From assembly GCA_041920215.1 (NCBI GenBank), contig JAYRSJ010000014.1, positions 42,167-106,166 of the forward strand: DNA of 64,000 nucleotides, written 5' to 3'. Shown here piece after piece: positions 49,581 through 58,165 of this stretch (its first letter is position 1; every line of letters begins with the position of its first letter). This stretch comes from JAYRSJ01 sp041920215. Its GTDB lineage: Bacteria; Pseudomonadota; Gammaproteobacteria; Burkholderiales; Burkholderiaceae_C. The notes below the pieces were generated by a model. The model worked only from the letters and a program-made list of their open reading frames with translations. It searched no databases and was not told the DNA's origin. The position numbers were made by a program, and so were the translations under genes.

Positions 49581-52500
49581 ATGAATGCACCGCATCCGCT
49601 GATGCCCGAACTCCAGGACGCCGACGCCGCGCATGAAGCGCCGCGCCTGCGCGAGATTCCCTACAACTACACCTCCTTCTCCGATCGCGAGATCGTGATC
49701 CGCCTGCTGGGTGCGCCGGCCTGGGAACTGCTGAACAAGCTGCGCCAGGAGCGCCGCACCGGCCGCTCGGCCCGCATGCTCTACGAGGTGCTGGGTGATA
49801 TCTGGGTGGTGCAGCGCAATCCCTACCTGCAGGACGATCTGCTGGACAACCCCAAGCGCCGCCAACTGCTGATCGACGCGCTGAAGCACCGGCTGCACGA
49901 GGTCGAGAAGCGCCGCGACCCGCAGGGCGATGCCCAGCGCGACGCCCTGGTGGGCGAGCTGCTGCGCGCGGCCCGGCAGGCGGTGGACGGCTTTGCCGCC
50001 CAGTTCCAGCAGGTGGCCGAGCTGCGCCGCCGCGCCACCCGGCTGCTGGCGCGCCACACCGCGCGCGACAACATCAAGTTCGACGGCCTCTCGCGTGTCT
50101 CGCATGTGACCGATGCGACCGACTGGCGGGTCGAGTACCCCTTCGTCGTGCTGACCCCCGACAGCGAGGCCGAGATGGCCAATCTGGTCAAGGGCTGCGT
50201 GGAGCTGGGTCTGACCATCATCCCGCGTGGCGGCGGCACCGGCTATACCGGTGGCGCGGTGCCGCTGGTGTGGCGCAGCGCGGTCATCAATACCGAGAAG
50301 CTGGAGCTGCTGCGCGGCGTCGAGATGGTGGAGCTGCCCGGCGTGGGCCGCGCGGTGGCCACCGTCTACAGCGAGGCCGGCGTCGTGACCCAGCGGGTCT
50401 CCGACCTGGCCGAGCAGCATGGCTATGTGTTCGCGGTGGACCCCACCTCGGCCGAGGCCAGCTGCATAGGCGGCAATATCGCGATGAATGCCGGCGGCAA
50501 GAAGGCAGTGCTGTGGGGCACGGCGCTGGACAATCTGGCCAGCTGGAGGATGGTGACGCCCGAGGCCAAGTGGCTGGAGGTGGTGCGCCTGAACCACAAT
50601 CTGGGCAAGATCCACGATGTGGAGACGGCCAGCTTCGAGCTGCGCTATTTCGATGCCAGCGGCAGGAAGCTCGAGCGCAGCGAGCGCCTCGACATTCCCG
50701 GCCGCGTGTTCCGCAAGGAGGGCCTGGGCAAGGACGTCACCGACAAGTTCCTGGCCGGCCTGCCCGGCATACAGAAGGAGGGCTGTGACGGCCTGATCAC
50801 CAGCGCCCGCTGGATCGTGCACCGCATGCCCAAGCATGTGCGCACCGTCTGCCTGGAGTTCTTCGGCAACCCCAAGGACTGCGTGCCCTCCATCGTGGAC
50901 ATCAAGAACCATATGTTCGCGCTGGCCCGCACCGAGGGCGGCGTCAACACCGAGGCCGGCGCGCCCGCGCCGGTGCTGCTGGCCGGCCTGGAGCATCTGG
51001 ACGACCGCTATCTGAAGGCGGTGGGCTACGCGACCAAGAGCAAGCGTGGTGGCCTGCCCAAGATGGTGCTGATCGGCGACATCGTCGGCGACGACGAGGA
51101 CGCGGTGGCCCGTGCCACCTCCGAGGTGGTGCGCCTGGCCAACGGCCGCAGCGGCGAGGGCTTTGTGGCCGTCTCGGCCGATGCGCGCAAGAAGTTCTGG
51201 CTGGACCGCAAGCGCACCGCGGCGATCTCCAAGCACACCAATGCCTTCAAGGTGAACGAGGACGTGGTGATCCCGCTGGAGCGCATGGGGGAGTACACGC
51301 TGGGCATAGAGCGTATCAATATCGAGCTCTCGCTGCGCAACAAGCTGGCCCTGGTGGACGCGCTGAAGGCCTTCTTTGGCCAGGGCAAGCTGCCGCTGGG
51401 CAAGAGCGACGATGCCAGCGAGATCCCCAGCGCCGAGCTGCTGGAGGACCGCGTGCAGCAGGCCCAGACCCTGCTGGCCGAGATCGGCGCCCGCTGGGCC
51501 CGCTGGAAAGACGAGCTCGATCTGCCCAGGGACGAGGAGCGCAGCTATTTCGACCAGCTGCAGGACCACAGCCTGCGGGCCTCGTGGAAGACGCAGATCC
51601 TCAAGCCCCTGCAATCGATCTTCGCCGGCGGCGCTTTCGCGGCCATCATCGAGGAGTGCAAGCGCATCCACAAGGAGGTGCTGCGCGGTCGGGTCTGGGT
51701 GGCGCTGCATATGCACGCCGGCGACGGCAATGTGCACACCAATATCCCGGTCAACTCCGACAACTACCAGATGCTGCAGACGGCGCATGAGGCGGTCGCC
51801 CGCATCATGAAGCTGGCGCGCAGCCTGGACGGCGTGATCTCGGGCGAGCACGGCATCGGCATCACCAAGCTGGAATTTCTCAGTGACGCGGAGCTGGCGC
51901 CCTTCGCCGACTACAAGGCCAGGATCGACCCCGAGGGCCGCTTCAACAAGGGCAAGCTGCTGCGCCCCGAAGCGTCGACCCACGGCACCTTCGCCGATCT
52001 GACCAATGCCTACACGCCCAGCTTCGGGCTGATGGGCCATGAGTCGCTGATCATGCAGCAGAGCGATATCGGCGCCATCGCCGACAGCGTCAAGGATTGC
52101 CTGCGCTGCGGCAAGTGCAAGCCGGTCTGCGCCACCCATGTGCCGCGCGCCAACCTGCTCTACAGCCCGCGCAACAAGATCCTCGCCACCTCGCTGCTGG
52201 TCGAGGCCTTTCTCTACGAGGAGCAGACCCGCCGCGGCGTCTCGATCAAGCACTGGCAGGAGTTCGAGGACGTGGCCGACCACTGCACGGTCTGCCACAA
52301 ATGCGCGAACCCCTGCCCGGTCAAGATCGACTTCGGCGACGTGACGATGAATATGCGCAATCTCTTGCGCAAGATGGGGCAGAAGAGCTGGCGGCCGGGC
52401 AACGCCGCGGCCATGTTCATGCTCAATGCCACCAATCCCGAGACCATCAAGCTGGCCCGCAGCGCGATGGTGGGCGTCGGCTTCAAGGCCCAGCGCCTGG

Positions 52501-53510
52501 CCCACGAGCTGCTGAAGGGCTTCGCAAAGAAGCAGACGGCCGCACCGCGCGCGACCCTGGGCCCGGCGCCGATCAAGGAGCAGGTGATCCACTTCATCAA
52601 CAAGAAGCTGCCCGGCGGCCTGCCCAAGAAGACGGCGCGCGCGCTGCTGGACATCGAGGACAAGGACTACGTCCCCATCATCCGCAACCCGGCCAGCACC
52701 ACGGCCGAAACGGAGGCGGTGTTCTACTTCCCGGGCTGCGGCTCGGAGCGGCTGTTCAGCCAGGTCGGCCTCGCGACCCAGGCCATGCTCTGGCATGCCG
52801 GCGTGCAGACCGTGCTGCCGCCGGGCTATCTGTGCTGCGGCTATCCGCAGCGCGGCTCGGGCCAGTTCGACAAGGCCGAGAAGATCATCACCGACAACCG
52901 GGTGCTGTTCCACCGCGTCGCCAACACGCTGAACTACCTGGACATCAAGACCGTGGTGGTCAGCTGCGGCACCTGTTATGACCAGCTGCAGGGCTATAAG
53001 TTCGAGGACATCTTCCCAGGCTGCCGCATCATCGACATCCACGAATACCTGCTGGAGAAGGGCATCACGCTCGATTCCAAGCAGGCCTTTCTGTACCACG
53101 ACCCCTGCCACAGCCCGATGAAGCTGCAGGAGCCGATGAAGACGGTCAAGGCCCTGGTCGGCTCCGAGGTGGTGAAGAGCGAGCGCTGCTGCGGCGAGAG
53201 CGGCACGCTGGGCGTGACCCGTCCGGACATCTCGACCCAGGTGCGCTTCCGCAAGGAAGAGGAGCTGCGCAAGACCGAGTCCCAGTTGCGCGAGAGCGGC
53301 AAGGTGGCGGCCGGCGAGAACCTGAAGATCCTGACCAGCTGCCCCAGCTGCCTGCAGGGCCTGACGCGCTACGGCGGCGATCTGCAGAACGGCCTGCTGG
53401 AGGCCGACTACATCGTCGTCGAGATGGCGCGCCAGATCCTGGGCGAGGACTGGATGCCGGCCTATGTCGCCAAGGCGAACAACGGCGGCATCGAGCGGGT
53501 GCTGGTCTAG
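49581..53510 (+). CDS. DUF3683-type fused FAD/FMN oxidoreductase and Fe-S protein
   Basis: A 1309-residue cytoplasmic protein. An N-terminal family-specific region (1-150, DUF3683 type) precedes a FAD-binding type 4 domain (GLTIIPRGGGTGYTGG near residue 215) and a FAD-linked oxidase C-terminal domain (HAGDGNVHTNIPV, GEHGIGITKLEFL). Two 4Fe-4S motifs start at Cys840 (CLRCGKCKPVC) and Cys902 (CTVCHKCANPCP). Two CCG modules follow, near Cys1085 (CCGYP) and Cys1203 (CCGESGT), as in the Fe-S subunits of lactate/glycolate oxidases. A D-lactate or related 2-hydroxyacid dehydrogenase is likely; substrate is not shown by sequence. The ATG at 49581 is preferred. Confidence 0.92.
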   Translation: MNAPHPLMPELQDADAAHEAPRLREIPYNYTSFSDREIVIRLLGAPAWELLNKLRQERRTGRSARMLYEVLGDIWVVQRNPYLQDDLLDNPKRRQLLIDALKHRLHEVEKRRDPQGDAQRDALVGELLRAARQAVDGFAAQFQQVAELRRRATRLLARHTARDNIKFDGLSRVSHVTDATDWRVEYPFVVLTPDSEAEMANLVKGCVELGLTIIPRGGGTGYTGGAVPLVWRSAVINTEKLELLRGVEMVELPGVGRAVATVYSEAGVVTQRVSDLAEQHGYVFAVDPTSAEASCIGGNIAMNAGGKKAVLWGTALDNLASWRMVTPEAKWLEVVRLNHNLGKIHDVETASFELRYFDASGRKLERSERLDIPGRVFRKEGLGKDVTDKFLAGLPGIQKEGCDGLITSARWIVHRMPKHVRTVCLEFFGNPKDCVPSIVDIKNHMFALARTEGGVNTEAGAPAPVLLAGLEHLDDRYLKAVGYATKSKRGGLPKMVLIGDIVGDDEDAVARATSEVVRLANGRSGEGFVAVSADARKKFWLDRKRTAAISKHTNAFKVNEDVVIPLERMGEYTLGIERINIELSLRNKLALVDALKAFFGQGKLPLGKSDDASEIPSAELLEDRVQQAQTLLAEIGARWARWKDELDLPRDEERSYFDQLQDHSLRASWKTQILKPLQSIFAGGAFAAIIEECKRIHKEVLRGRVWVALHMHAGDGNVHTNIPVNSDNYQMLQTAHEAVARIMKLARSLDGVISGEHGIGITKLEFLSDAELAPFADYKARIDPEGRFNKGKLLRPEASTHGTFADLTNAYTPSFGLMGHESLIMQQSDIGAIADSVKDCLRCGKCKPVCATHVPRANLLYSPRNKILATSLLVEAFLYEEQTRRGVSIKHWQEFEDVADHCTVCHKCANPCPVKIDFGDVTMNMRNLLRKMGQKSWRPGNAAAMFMLNATNPETIKLARSAMVGVGFKAQRLAHELLKGFAKKQTAAPRATLGPAPIKEQVIHFINKKLPGGLPKKTARALLDIEDKDYVPIIRNPASTTAETEAVFYFPGCGSERLFSQVGLATQAMLWHAGVQTVLPPGYLCCGYPQRGSGQFDKAEKIITDNRVLFHRVANTLNYLDIKTVVVSCGTCYDQLQGYKFEDIFPGCRIIDIHEYLLEKGITLDSKQAFLYHDPCHSPMKLQEPMKTVKALVGSEVVKSERCCGESGTLGVTRPDISTQVRFRKEEELRKTESQLRESGKVAAGENLKILTSCPSCLQGLTRYGGDLQNGLLEADYIVVEMARQILGEDWMPAYVAKANNGGIERVLV

Positions 53511-53520
53511 CCGGCCGCGC

Positions 53521-53997
53521 TCAGAGCCGCGCGGTCGGCGCGGCGCGCAGCGCGATGCGCTGGCCGCCGCCATCCTCGTCGCGCTCGTTCAGAAAGGCGA
53601 CGATGAAGCGGTAGTGCTGCTGGGCCTGGCCGTCGGCGGCGCAGCTCAGCTGGGCCACCGCCCGGCGGGTATGGCCGCGGTACTCGAAGGGCCCACCGCT
53701 GGTCGAGACATCGACCACGGCCTTGCCGTCCAGGCGGAAGTCAACCTGCAGCTCGGCCTCCCGGCCGACGCGGTACTGCACCCGCTTCAGCGACTGCTGC
53801 AGCTGGGCGCTGACATCGGGGCAGGCACTGAAGACGTCAGCACGCACCGGGTCGGCGCGGCCGCTGATCTCGACCCGCTTCAGGCCGGTGCTCGTCTGGG
53901 CGGCTGCGGGCAGGGCCGTCAGCAGCAGGGGCAAGCTGGCGACAAGACCGGCAGCGATGGCGCTGAGGTGTCGACGGGGCGGGGTGTGGTTCGTCAT
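53521..53997 (-). CDS. Secreted protein of unknown function
   Basis: A 158-residue protein with a signal peptide about 1-30 (HLSAIAAGLVASLPLLLTALPAAAQ). The mature part, starting STGLKRVEISGRADPVRADVFSACP, has two cysteines (SACPDV and LSCAADG) that could form a disulfide, and a C-terminal FIVAFLNERDEDGG. It looks like a small beta-rich periplasmic protein. No family recognised. AAGGAG is nine bases before the ATG at 53997, so this start is favoured over the long open frame to 54210. Converges with the DUF3683 gene. Confidence 0.8.
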   Translation of the reverse strand: MTNHTPPRRHLSAIAAGLVASLPLLLTALPAAAQTSTGLKRVEISGRADPVRADVFSACPDVSAQLQQSLKRVQYRVGREAELQVDFRLDGKAVVDVSTSGGPFEYRGHTRRAVAQLSCAADGQAQQHYRFIVAFLNERDEDGGGQRIALRAAPTARL

Positions 53998-54336
53998 TGT
54001 GGGTGCTCCTTGAGTGCCTGCTGGAAGCTGCAGGCGAGGGCGCTGCGGCCCGGGTTGTTCAGCCCGTCGCGGCGGATCGGGCTGTCGCAACCATAGGTGG
54101 GGGCGCCGAGCGGCGACAGCGCCTGGCGACGAACTCGGCGATTCGAGCGACGATGTGCCGAATCGCGCGCCTGAGCCGCCCGCCGGATTCCGTCGCTTGC
54201 GCCGTCCCATCCCTGCCTGAAGTCATGGGTGCGCGCAGATAATTCGTTAGTGTATTACTTGCGACAGGGGTTCTGCCATGGTCTTGGGGCCGCCATGCTC
54301 GGCCCTGCATCGGTCTGGCTCGCTTACAGTGGGCGC
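53998..54336. other. Divergent intergenic region
   Basis: There are 339 bases between the secreted protein (minus) and the HIT gene (plus). An AT-rich patch at about 54238-54262 is the likely promoter area, but no confident -35/-10 pair was found. Confidence 0.35.
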
Positions 54337-54768
54337 ATGGAACTTAGCGATTGCCTCTTGTGCCAGGACAGCGGCGGCCTGCTGCTGCTGCAAACCCCGC
54401 TGTGGCGGCTGATCCGCGCCGACGATGCGGTCTGCCCGGCTTTCTACCGCCTGATCTGGCAGCCCCATGTGGCCGAGTTCAGCGATCTGCCGCCCGAGCA
54501 GCGGCAGCGCTGCATGGAGCTGGTTTGCCGGGTCGAGCAGCGGCTGCGCCAGGACCTGGCGCCCACGAAGATCAATCTGGCCAGCCTGGGCAATGTGGTG
54601 CCCCATCTGCACTGGCATGTGATCGCCCGTTTCGACTGGGACAGCCACTTCCCCAACCCGGTCTGGGGCGAGGCCAGGCGCAGCGCCGATGCCGCGCGCC
54701 TGGCCGCGCTGCGCTCGCGCCTGCCGGCGCTGGACCAGCGTCTGGTCGAGGCCCTGCAGGGCTGCTGA
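54337..54768 (+). CDS. HIT-family hydrolase
   Basis: A 143-residue protein with the histidine-triad motif HLHWHVIAR (HxHxH) near residue 90, following INLASLGNVVPHLH. The N-terminus MELSDCLLCQDSGG carries a CxxC pair typical of this HIT subgroup. HIT proteins hydrolyse nucleotide phosphoramidates or phosphoanhydrides. The ATG at 54337 is the natural start; the frame is open to 54229. Confidence 0.9.
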   Translation: MELSDCLLCQDSGGLLLLQTPLWRLIRADDAVCPAFYRLIWQPHVAEFSDLPPEQRQRCMELVCRVEQRLRQDLAPTKINLASLGNVVPHLHWHVIARFDWDSHFPNPVWGEARRSADAARLAALRSRLPALDQRLVEALQGC

Positions 54769-54777
54769 GGCGGGCCT

Positions 54778-55755
54778 TCAGTCGGCGCTGATGCCGCGTT
54801 CGCGGATCAGCTGGTGCCAGAGCTGGGTCTCGCTCTGGACAAAGCGGGCCAGGGCTGCTGCATCGCTGGGCGCCACCTCCAGGCCGAAGTCCTCCAGCTT
54901 GGCGCGCAGGGCCGGCTGGGCCAGGACCTTGCGCATCTCCAGCGACAGGCGCTCGACGATGGGTGCCGGCGTGCCCTTGGGCACGAAGAGGCCCTGCCAG
55001 GCGCTGACGTCCACGCCCTTGAGGCCCAACTCGCCGAAGGTGGGCACTTCGGGCAGTTGGGGGATGCGGTTGGCCGACAGCACGGCCAGGGCCTTGAGCT
55101 TGCCGGCGCGCACATGGGGCAGGCCGGCGGCGGTATCCAGAATGCCCATGGGCACAATGCCGGCGATCAGGTCCTGGGTCGAGAAGGCGGTGCCGCGGTA
55201 GGGCACATGGACGATGAAGCTGGCGCTGCGCTGCTTGACCATCTCCATCGCCAGATGGTGGGGGCTGCCGATGCCGGGCGAGGCATAGCTGTACTTGCCG
55301 GGGTTGCGCTTGACCGACTCCAGCCATTGGGCGCCGCTGGCGAAGCCGGCCTCGGGGTGCACCACCAGCATCAGCGGGAAGCGCGCCATAAAGCCCACCG
55401 GCTGCAGATCGGCCGGCGCATAGGGCAGCTTCTTGTAGAGCATGCTGTTGAAGACCATGGCGCCGTTGTCGCCGGTCAGCAGCGTGTAGCCGTCGGGCGC
55501 CGACTTGGCGGCGTTGTCGGTTCCGATGATGCCGGCCGCGCCGGGCCGGTTGTCGATGACCAGGGTCTGGCCCAGCTGACGGCCCAGCTGGGGTGCCAGC
55601 TGGCGGGCCAGAAAGTCCGAGCCGCCGCCGGCCGGATAGGCCACCACCCAGCGGATCGGCTTGGACGGCCAGCCGCTGTCGGCAGCAGCCAGCAGGGGCA
55701 GGGCGGCGGCGGCAAGGCCCAGGACGAGAAGGCGGCGGGCGGTGGCAAGCGTCAT
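54778..55755 (-). CDS. Bug/TctC-family solute-binding protein
   Basis: A 325-residue periplasmic receptor of the tripartite tricarboxylate type, abundant in Burkholderiales. Signal peptide about 1-25 (RRLLVLGLAAAALPLLAAA). The family pattern is KPIRWVVAYPAGGGSDFLARQLAPQLGRQLGQTLVIDNRPGAAGIIGTDNAAKSAPDGYTLL near the N-terminus. Ligand unknown (carboxylates or aromatic acids are usual). No TctA/TctB membrane genes are adjacent. GGAG precedes the ATG at 55755 by 10 bases. Confidence 0.93.
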   Translation of the reverse strand: MTLATARRLLVLGLAAAALPLLAAADSGWPSKPIRWVVAYPAGGGSDFLARQLAPQLGRQLGQTLVIDNRPGAAGIIGTDNAAKSAPDGYTLLTGDNGAMVFNSMLYKKLPYAPADLQPVGFMARFPLMLVVHPEAGFASGAQWLESVKRNPGKYSYASPGIGSPHHLAMEMVKQRSASFIVHVPYRGTAFSTQDLIAGIVPMGILDTAAGLPHVRAGKLKALAVLSANRIPQLPEVPTFGELGLKGVDVSAWQGLFVPKGTPAPIVERLSLEMRKVLAQPALRAKLEDFGLEVAPSDAAALARFVQSETQLWHQLIRERGISAD

Positions 55756-55829
55756 GACTAGGGTGCTCCGGATCAAGAGGGCCTGATCTTAGCCAGCGCC
55801 CTGGCCGCGGCTGGAGCTGCTGGGCTCGC

Positions 55830-57857
55830 TCACCACACCCGGATCGGCTCGGCCGCCACCATGGGATCGCCCGGCTGGCAGGCGAAGGCCTGGGCAAACT
55901 GCGGCATCTGGCTCATCGGCCCCAGCACGCGGAACTTGCCCGGCGAATGCTGGCCGGTGCGCAGCTGGTTGATCAGCAGCTCGCTGCGCGCCTTGTTGCG
56001 CCAGATCAGCGCGTTGGACAGGAAGAAGCGCTGCTCGGGCGTGTAGCCCTCGACCTTGGCCGTCTTGCCGCTGCGCTTGAGCGCGCGTTGCAGGCCCTCG
56101 TAGGCGATCGGCATGCCGGCGATATCGGAGATGTTCTCGCCCAGCATCTGGCGGCCGTTGATGCGCTCGCCGGGCAGGGGCTCGTAGCCGCCGTAGAGCG
56201 CCACCACCTGATCGGCGCGGGCACGGTAGGCGGCCGCGTCCTCGGCGGTCCACCAGTCGTTCAGATTGCCGACGCTGTCGTACTGGCGGCCGCGGTCGTC
56301 GAAATGGTGGGTGATCTCATGGCCTATCACCATGCCTATGCCGCCGTAGTTGACCGCGTCATCGGCCCGGGGGTCGAAGAAGGGCGGCTGCAGGATGCCG
56401 GCCGGGAAGACGATCTCGTTGAGGCCGCCGGCAAAGGCATTGACGATATGCGGGCTGGTGAACCAGCGGCTGCGGTCCACCGGCTGGTCCAGATCGGCCA
56501 CGCGGCGCGCGTTCTGCCAGACGGCGGCGCGCAGGCGGTTGCCGGCATAGTCGTCGGCCCGGATCTCCAGCCTGCTGTAGTCCGGCCATTGCTGGGGGGC
56601 GCCTATCTTCAACGCCATCGCGTCGAGCTTCTCCAGCGCGCGCTGCTGGGTGGGCTTGCTCATCCAGGGCAGGGTCTGGATGCGCTCGCGCATCGCGGCC
56701 TTGATGTCATCCACCAGCTGCTGGGCGCGCTGCTGCGCCTCGGCCGGGAAGGCGCGGGCGACGAAGAGCTCGCCCAGGCCCTGACCCAGCGGCGCCCCGC
56801 CGGTGCGCCCGCCGATCGCCAGAATCACTGCCTCGCTGCGCGGCGGCGGCGCCTTCAGGCCGGCGATGGTCTGGCCGTGATAGGCATGGTGAGCCTCGGC
56901 AAAGGCCGCGGGCAGCGCATCAGCCGTGGCATCGAGCAGTCGCAGCGTCAGATAGCGCCGCCACAGCGCCAGATCTGCACTGGCCGCCAGCTCGGCCAGA
57001 CGGCGCGCGAACTCGGGCTGGCCGACGACGAAGCGGGCCACGCCCTCGGGCCGGCCGCTGTAGGCGGCCAGATAGGCCGCCCAGTCCAGCCCCGGCGCGG
57101 CCTGGGACAGGCTCTTGGCATCCATGGCGTTGTAATTGGCCTGCGGATCGCGCAGCTGCACCCGGGTGCGCGAGGCCTCGGCGAGCTGCTTCTCGAAGCC
57201 CATCAGGGCCGCTATCTCCTCCGGCCCGGCGCCCTGGCCGGCGGCGCGCAGCAGGGCGGCGGCATAGACGCGGTAGGCCGTCTGCAGCCGGGTCGAGACC
57301 GCATCGCTCTTGAAATAGTCCTCCCGGTCCGGCAGGCCCAGGCCGGCCTGGCGCAGGCTCAGCATGTGGCGGCGGGTGTCCTTGCTGTCATGCCAGACAT
57401 AGGCGGCCAGCGGCGCCGCCACATCGTGCCGGTTCAGCTCGGCCAGCAGGGCCGGCAGTTGCTCGCGCTGCTGCAGCGCCTGGATGCGCGCCAGCAGCGG
57501 CTGCAGCGCGCCGAGGCCGGCTTTCTCGATACCGGCCAGGTCCATGCCGCTGGCATAGAAGGCGGCCACGCGCTGCAGGCCTGGCGTGTTCTGCAGGGCC
57601 GGACGGGCCAGCAACTCGGCCAGACCCTGCTCCAGCACCCGGTCGTTGGCGATGCGCAGATCGATGAAGCTACCGATGCGGGCGCGCTCGGGCGGCAGCG
57701 GGGTGCTGGCATCCCAGCGGCTGTTCACATGTTCGTAAAAGTCGTGACAGGCGGCGACATCGGGGTTGAGGTTTTTCAGGTCCAGGGCCTGGGCTGCCGG
57801 GCCGGCAAGGGCGGCGAGTGCCGCGCCGGCGGCGGCAAGAATCTTCAAGCGTGGCAT
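55830..57857 (-). CDS. M13 family (PepO/neprilysin-like) metallopeptidase
   Basis: A 675-residue exported zinc peptidase. Signal peptide about 1-24. The zinc site is His513-Glu514-His517 (VIGHEITHHFDD), with Glu574 and Asp578 (GENISDIAG) as third ligand and stabiliser. NAFAGGLNEIVFPAGILQPPFFD (473-495) is the M13 substrate loop. The C-terminal PGDPMVAAEPIRVW ends in the family's RVW. Unlike mammalian neprilysin it is a soluble periplasmic form without a membrane anchor. It cleaves oligopeptides. Confidence 0.95.
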   Translation of the reverse strand: MPRLKILAAAGAALAALAGPAAQALDLKNLNPDVAACHDFYEHVNSRWDASTPLPPERARIGSFIDLRIANDRVLEQGLAELLARPALQNTPGLQRVAAFYASGMDLAGIEKAGLGALQPLLARIQALQQREQLPALLAELNRHDVAAPLAAYVWHDSKDTRRHMLSLRQAGLGLPDREDYFKSDAVSTRLQTAYRVYAAALLRAAGQGAGPEEIAALMGFEKQLAEASRTRVQLRDPQANYNAMDAKSLSQAAPGLDWAAYLAAYSGRPEGVARFVVGQPEFARRLAELAASADLALWRRYLTLRLLDATADALPAAFAEAHHAYHGQTIAGLKAPPPRSEAVILAIGGRTGGAPLGQGLGELFVARAFPAEAQQRAQQLVDDIKAAMRERIQTLPWMSKPTQQRALEKLDAMALKIGAPQQWPDYSRLEIRADDYAGNRLRAAVWQNARRVADLDQPVDRSRWFTSPHIVNAFAGGLNEIVFPAGILQPPFFDPRADDAVNYGGIGMVIGHEITHHFDDRGRQYDSVGNLNDWWTAEDAAAYRARADQVVALYGGYEPLPGERINGRQMLGENISDIAGMPIAYEGLQRALKRSGKTAKVEGYTPEQRFFLSNALIWRNKARSELLINQLRTGQHSPGKFRVLGPMSQMPQFAQAFACQPGDPMVAAEPIRVW

Positions 57858-58165
57858 GGGTTTGCGTGCTTCGTGAGGGTGGCGCGCAGCTTAGGCCGAC
57901 AGGCCCGCCCCGGCTATTCGTAAGGTCCCTGTGACTTGGTGCAAACCCATCCTGCAAAGCCTTACAGGGTGTGCGCCCAGCGCCCATTGCGCTGCCTACA
58001 CTGCGCCGGCTTTCGATCGGAGGGGGTCAGGTCTTGACCCGAACGAGAGCGCAAGGCGGCCTTCCTGCCATCCGCAGGCCGGCCACAGCCCCTAGCCCTC
58101 GACGAAGGGCGGGGCGCAAGCGGCGTCGCCAAACGCGGCGTCTGATCATTTCTCGGAGACTCATC
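57858..58165. other. Divergent region between M13 and S8 peptidase genes
   Basis: There are 308 bases with both promoters presumed. A perfect inverted repeat GGGTCA/TGACCC (58024-58029 with 58035-58040, five-base loop) lies in the S8 leader. No ORF is supported. Confidence 0.4.

Noticed and set aside
49404..53573. 1389-residue minus-strand ORF opposite the DUF3683 gene
   Set aside because: It has His/Gln/Leu/Ala-rich shadow composition and no domain; the plus strand has flavin and Fe-S motifs.
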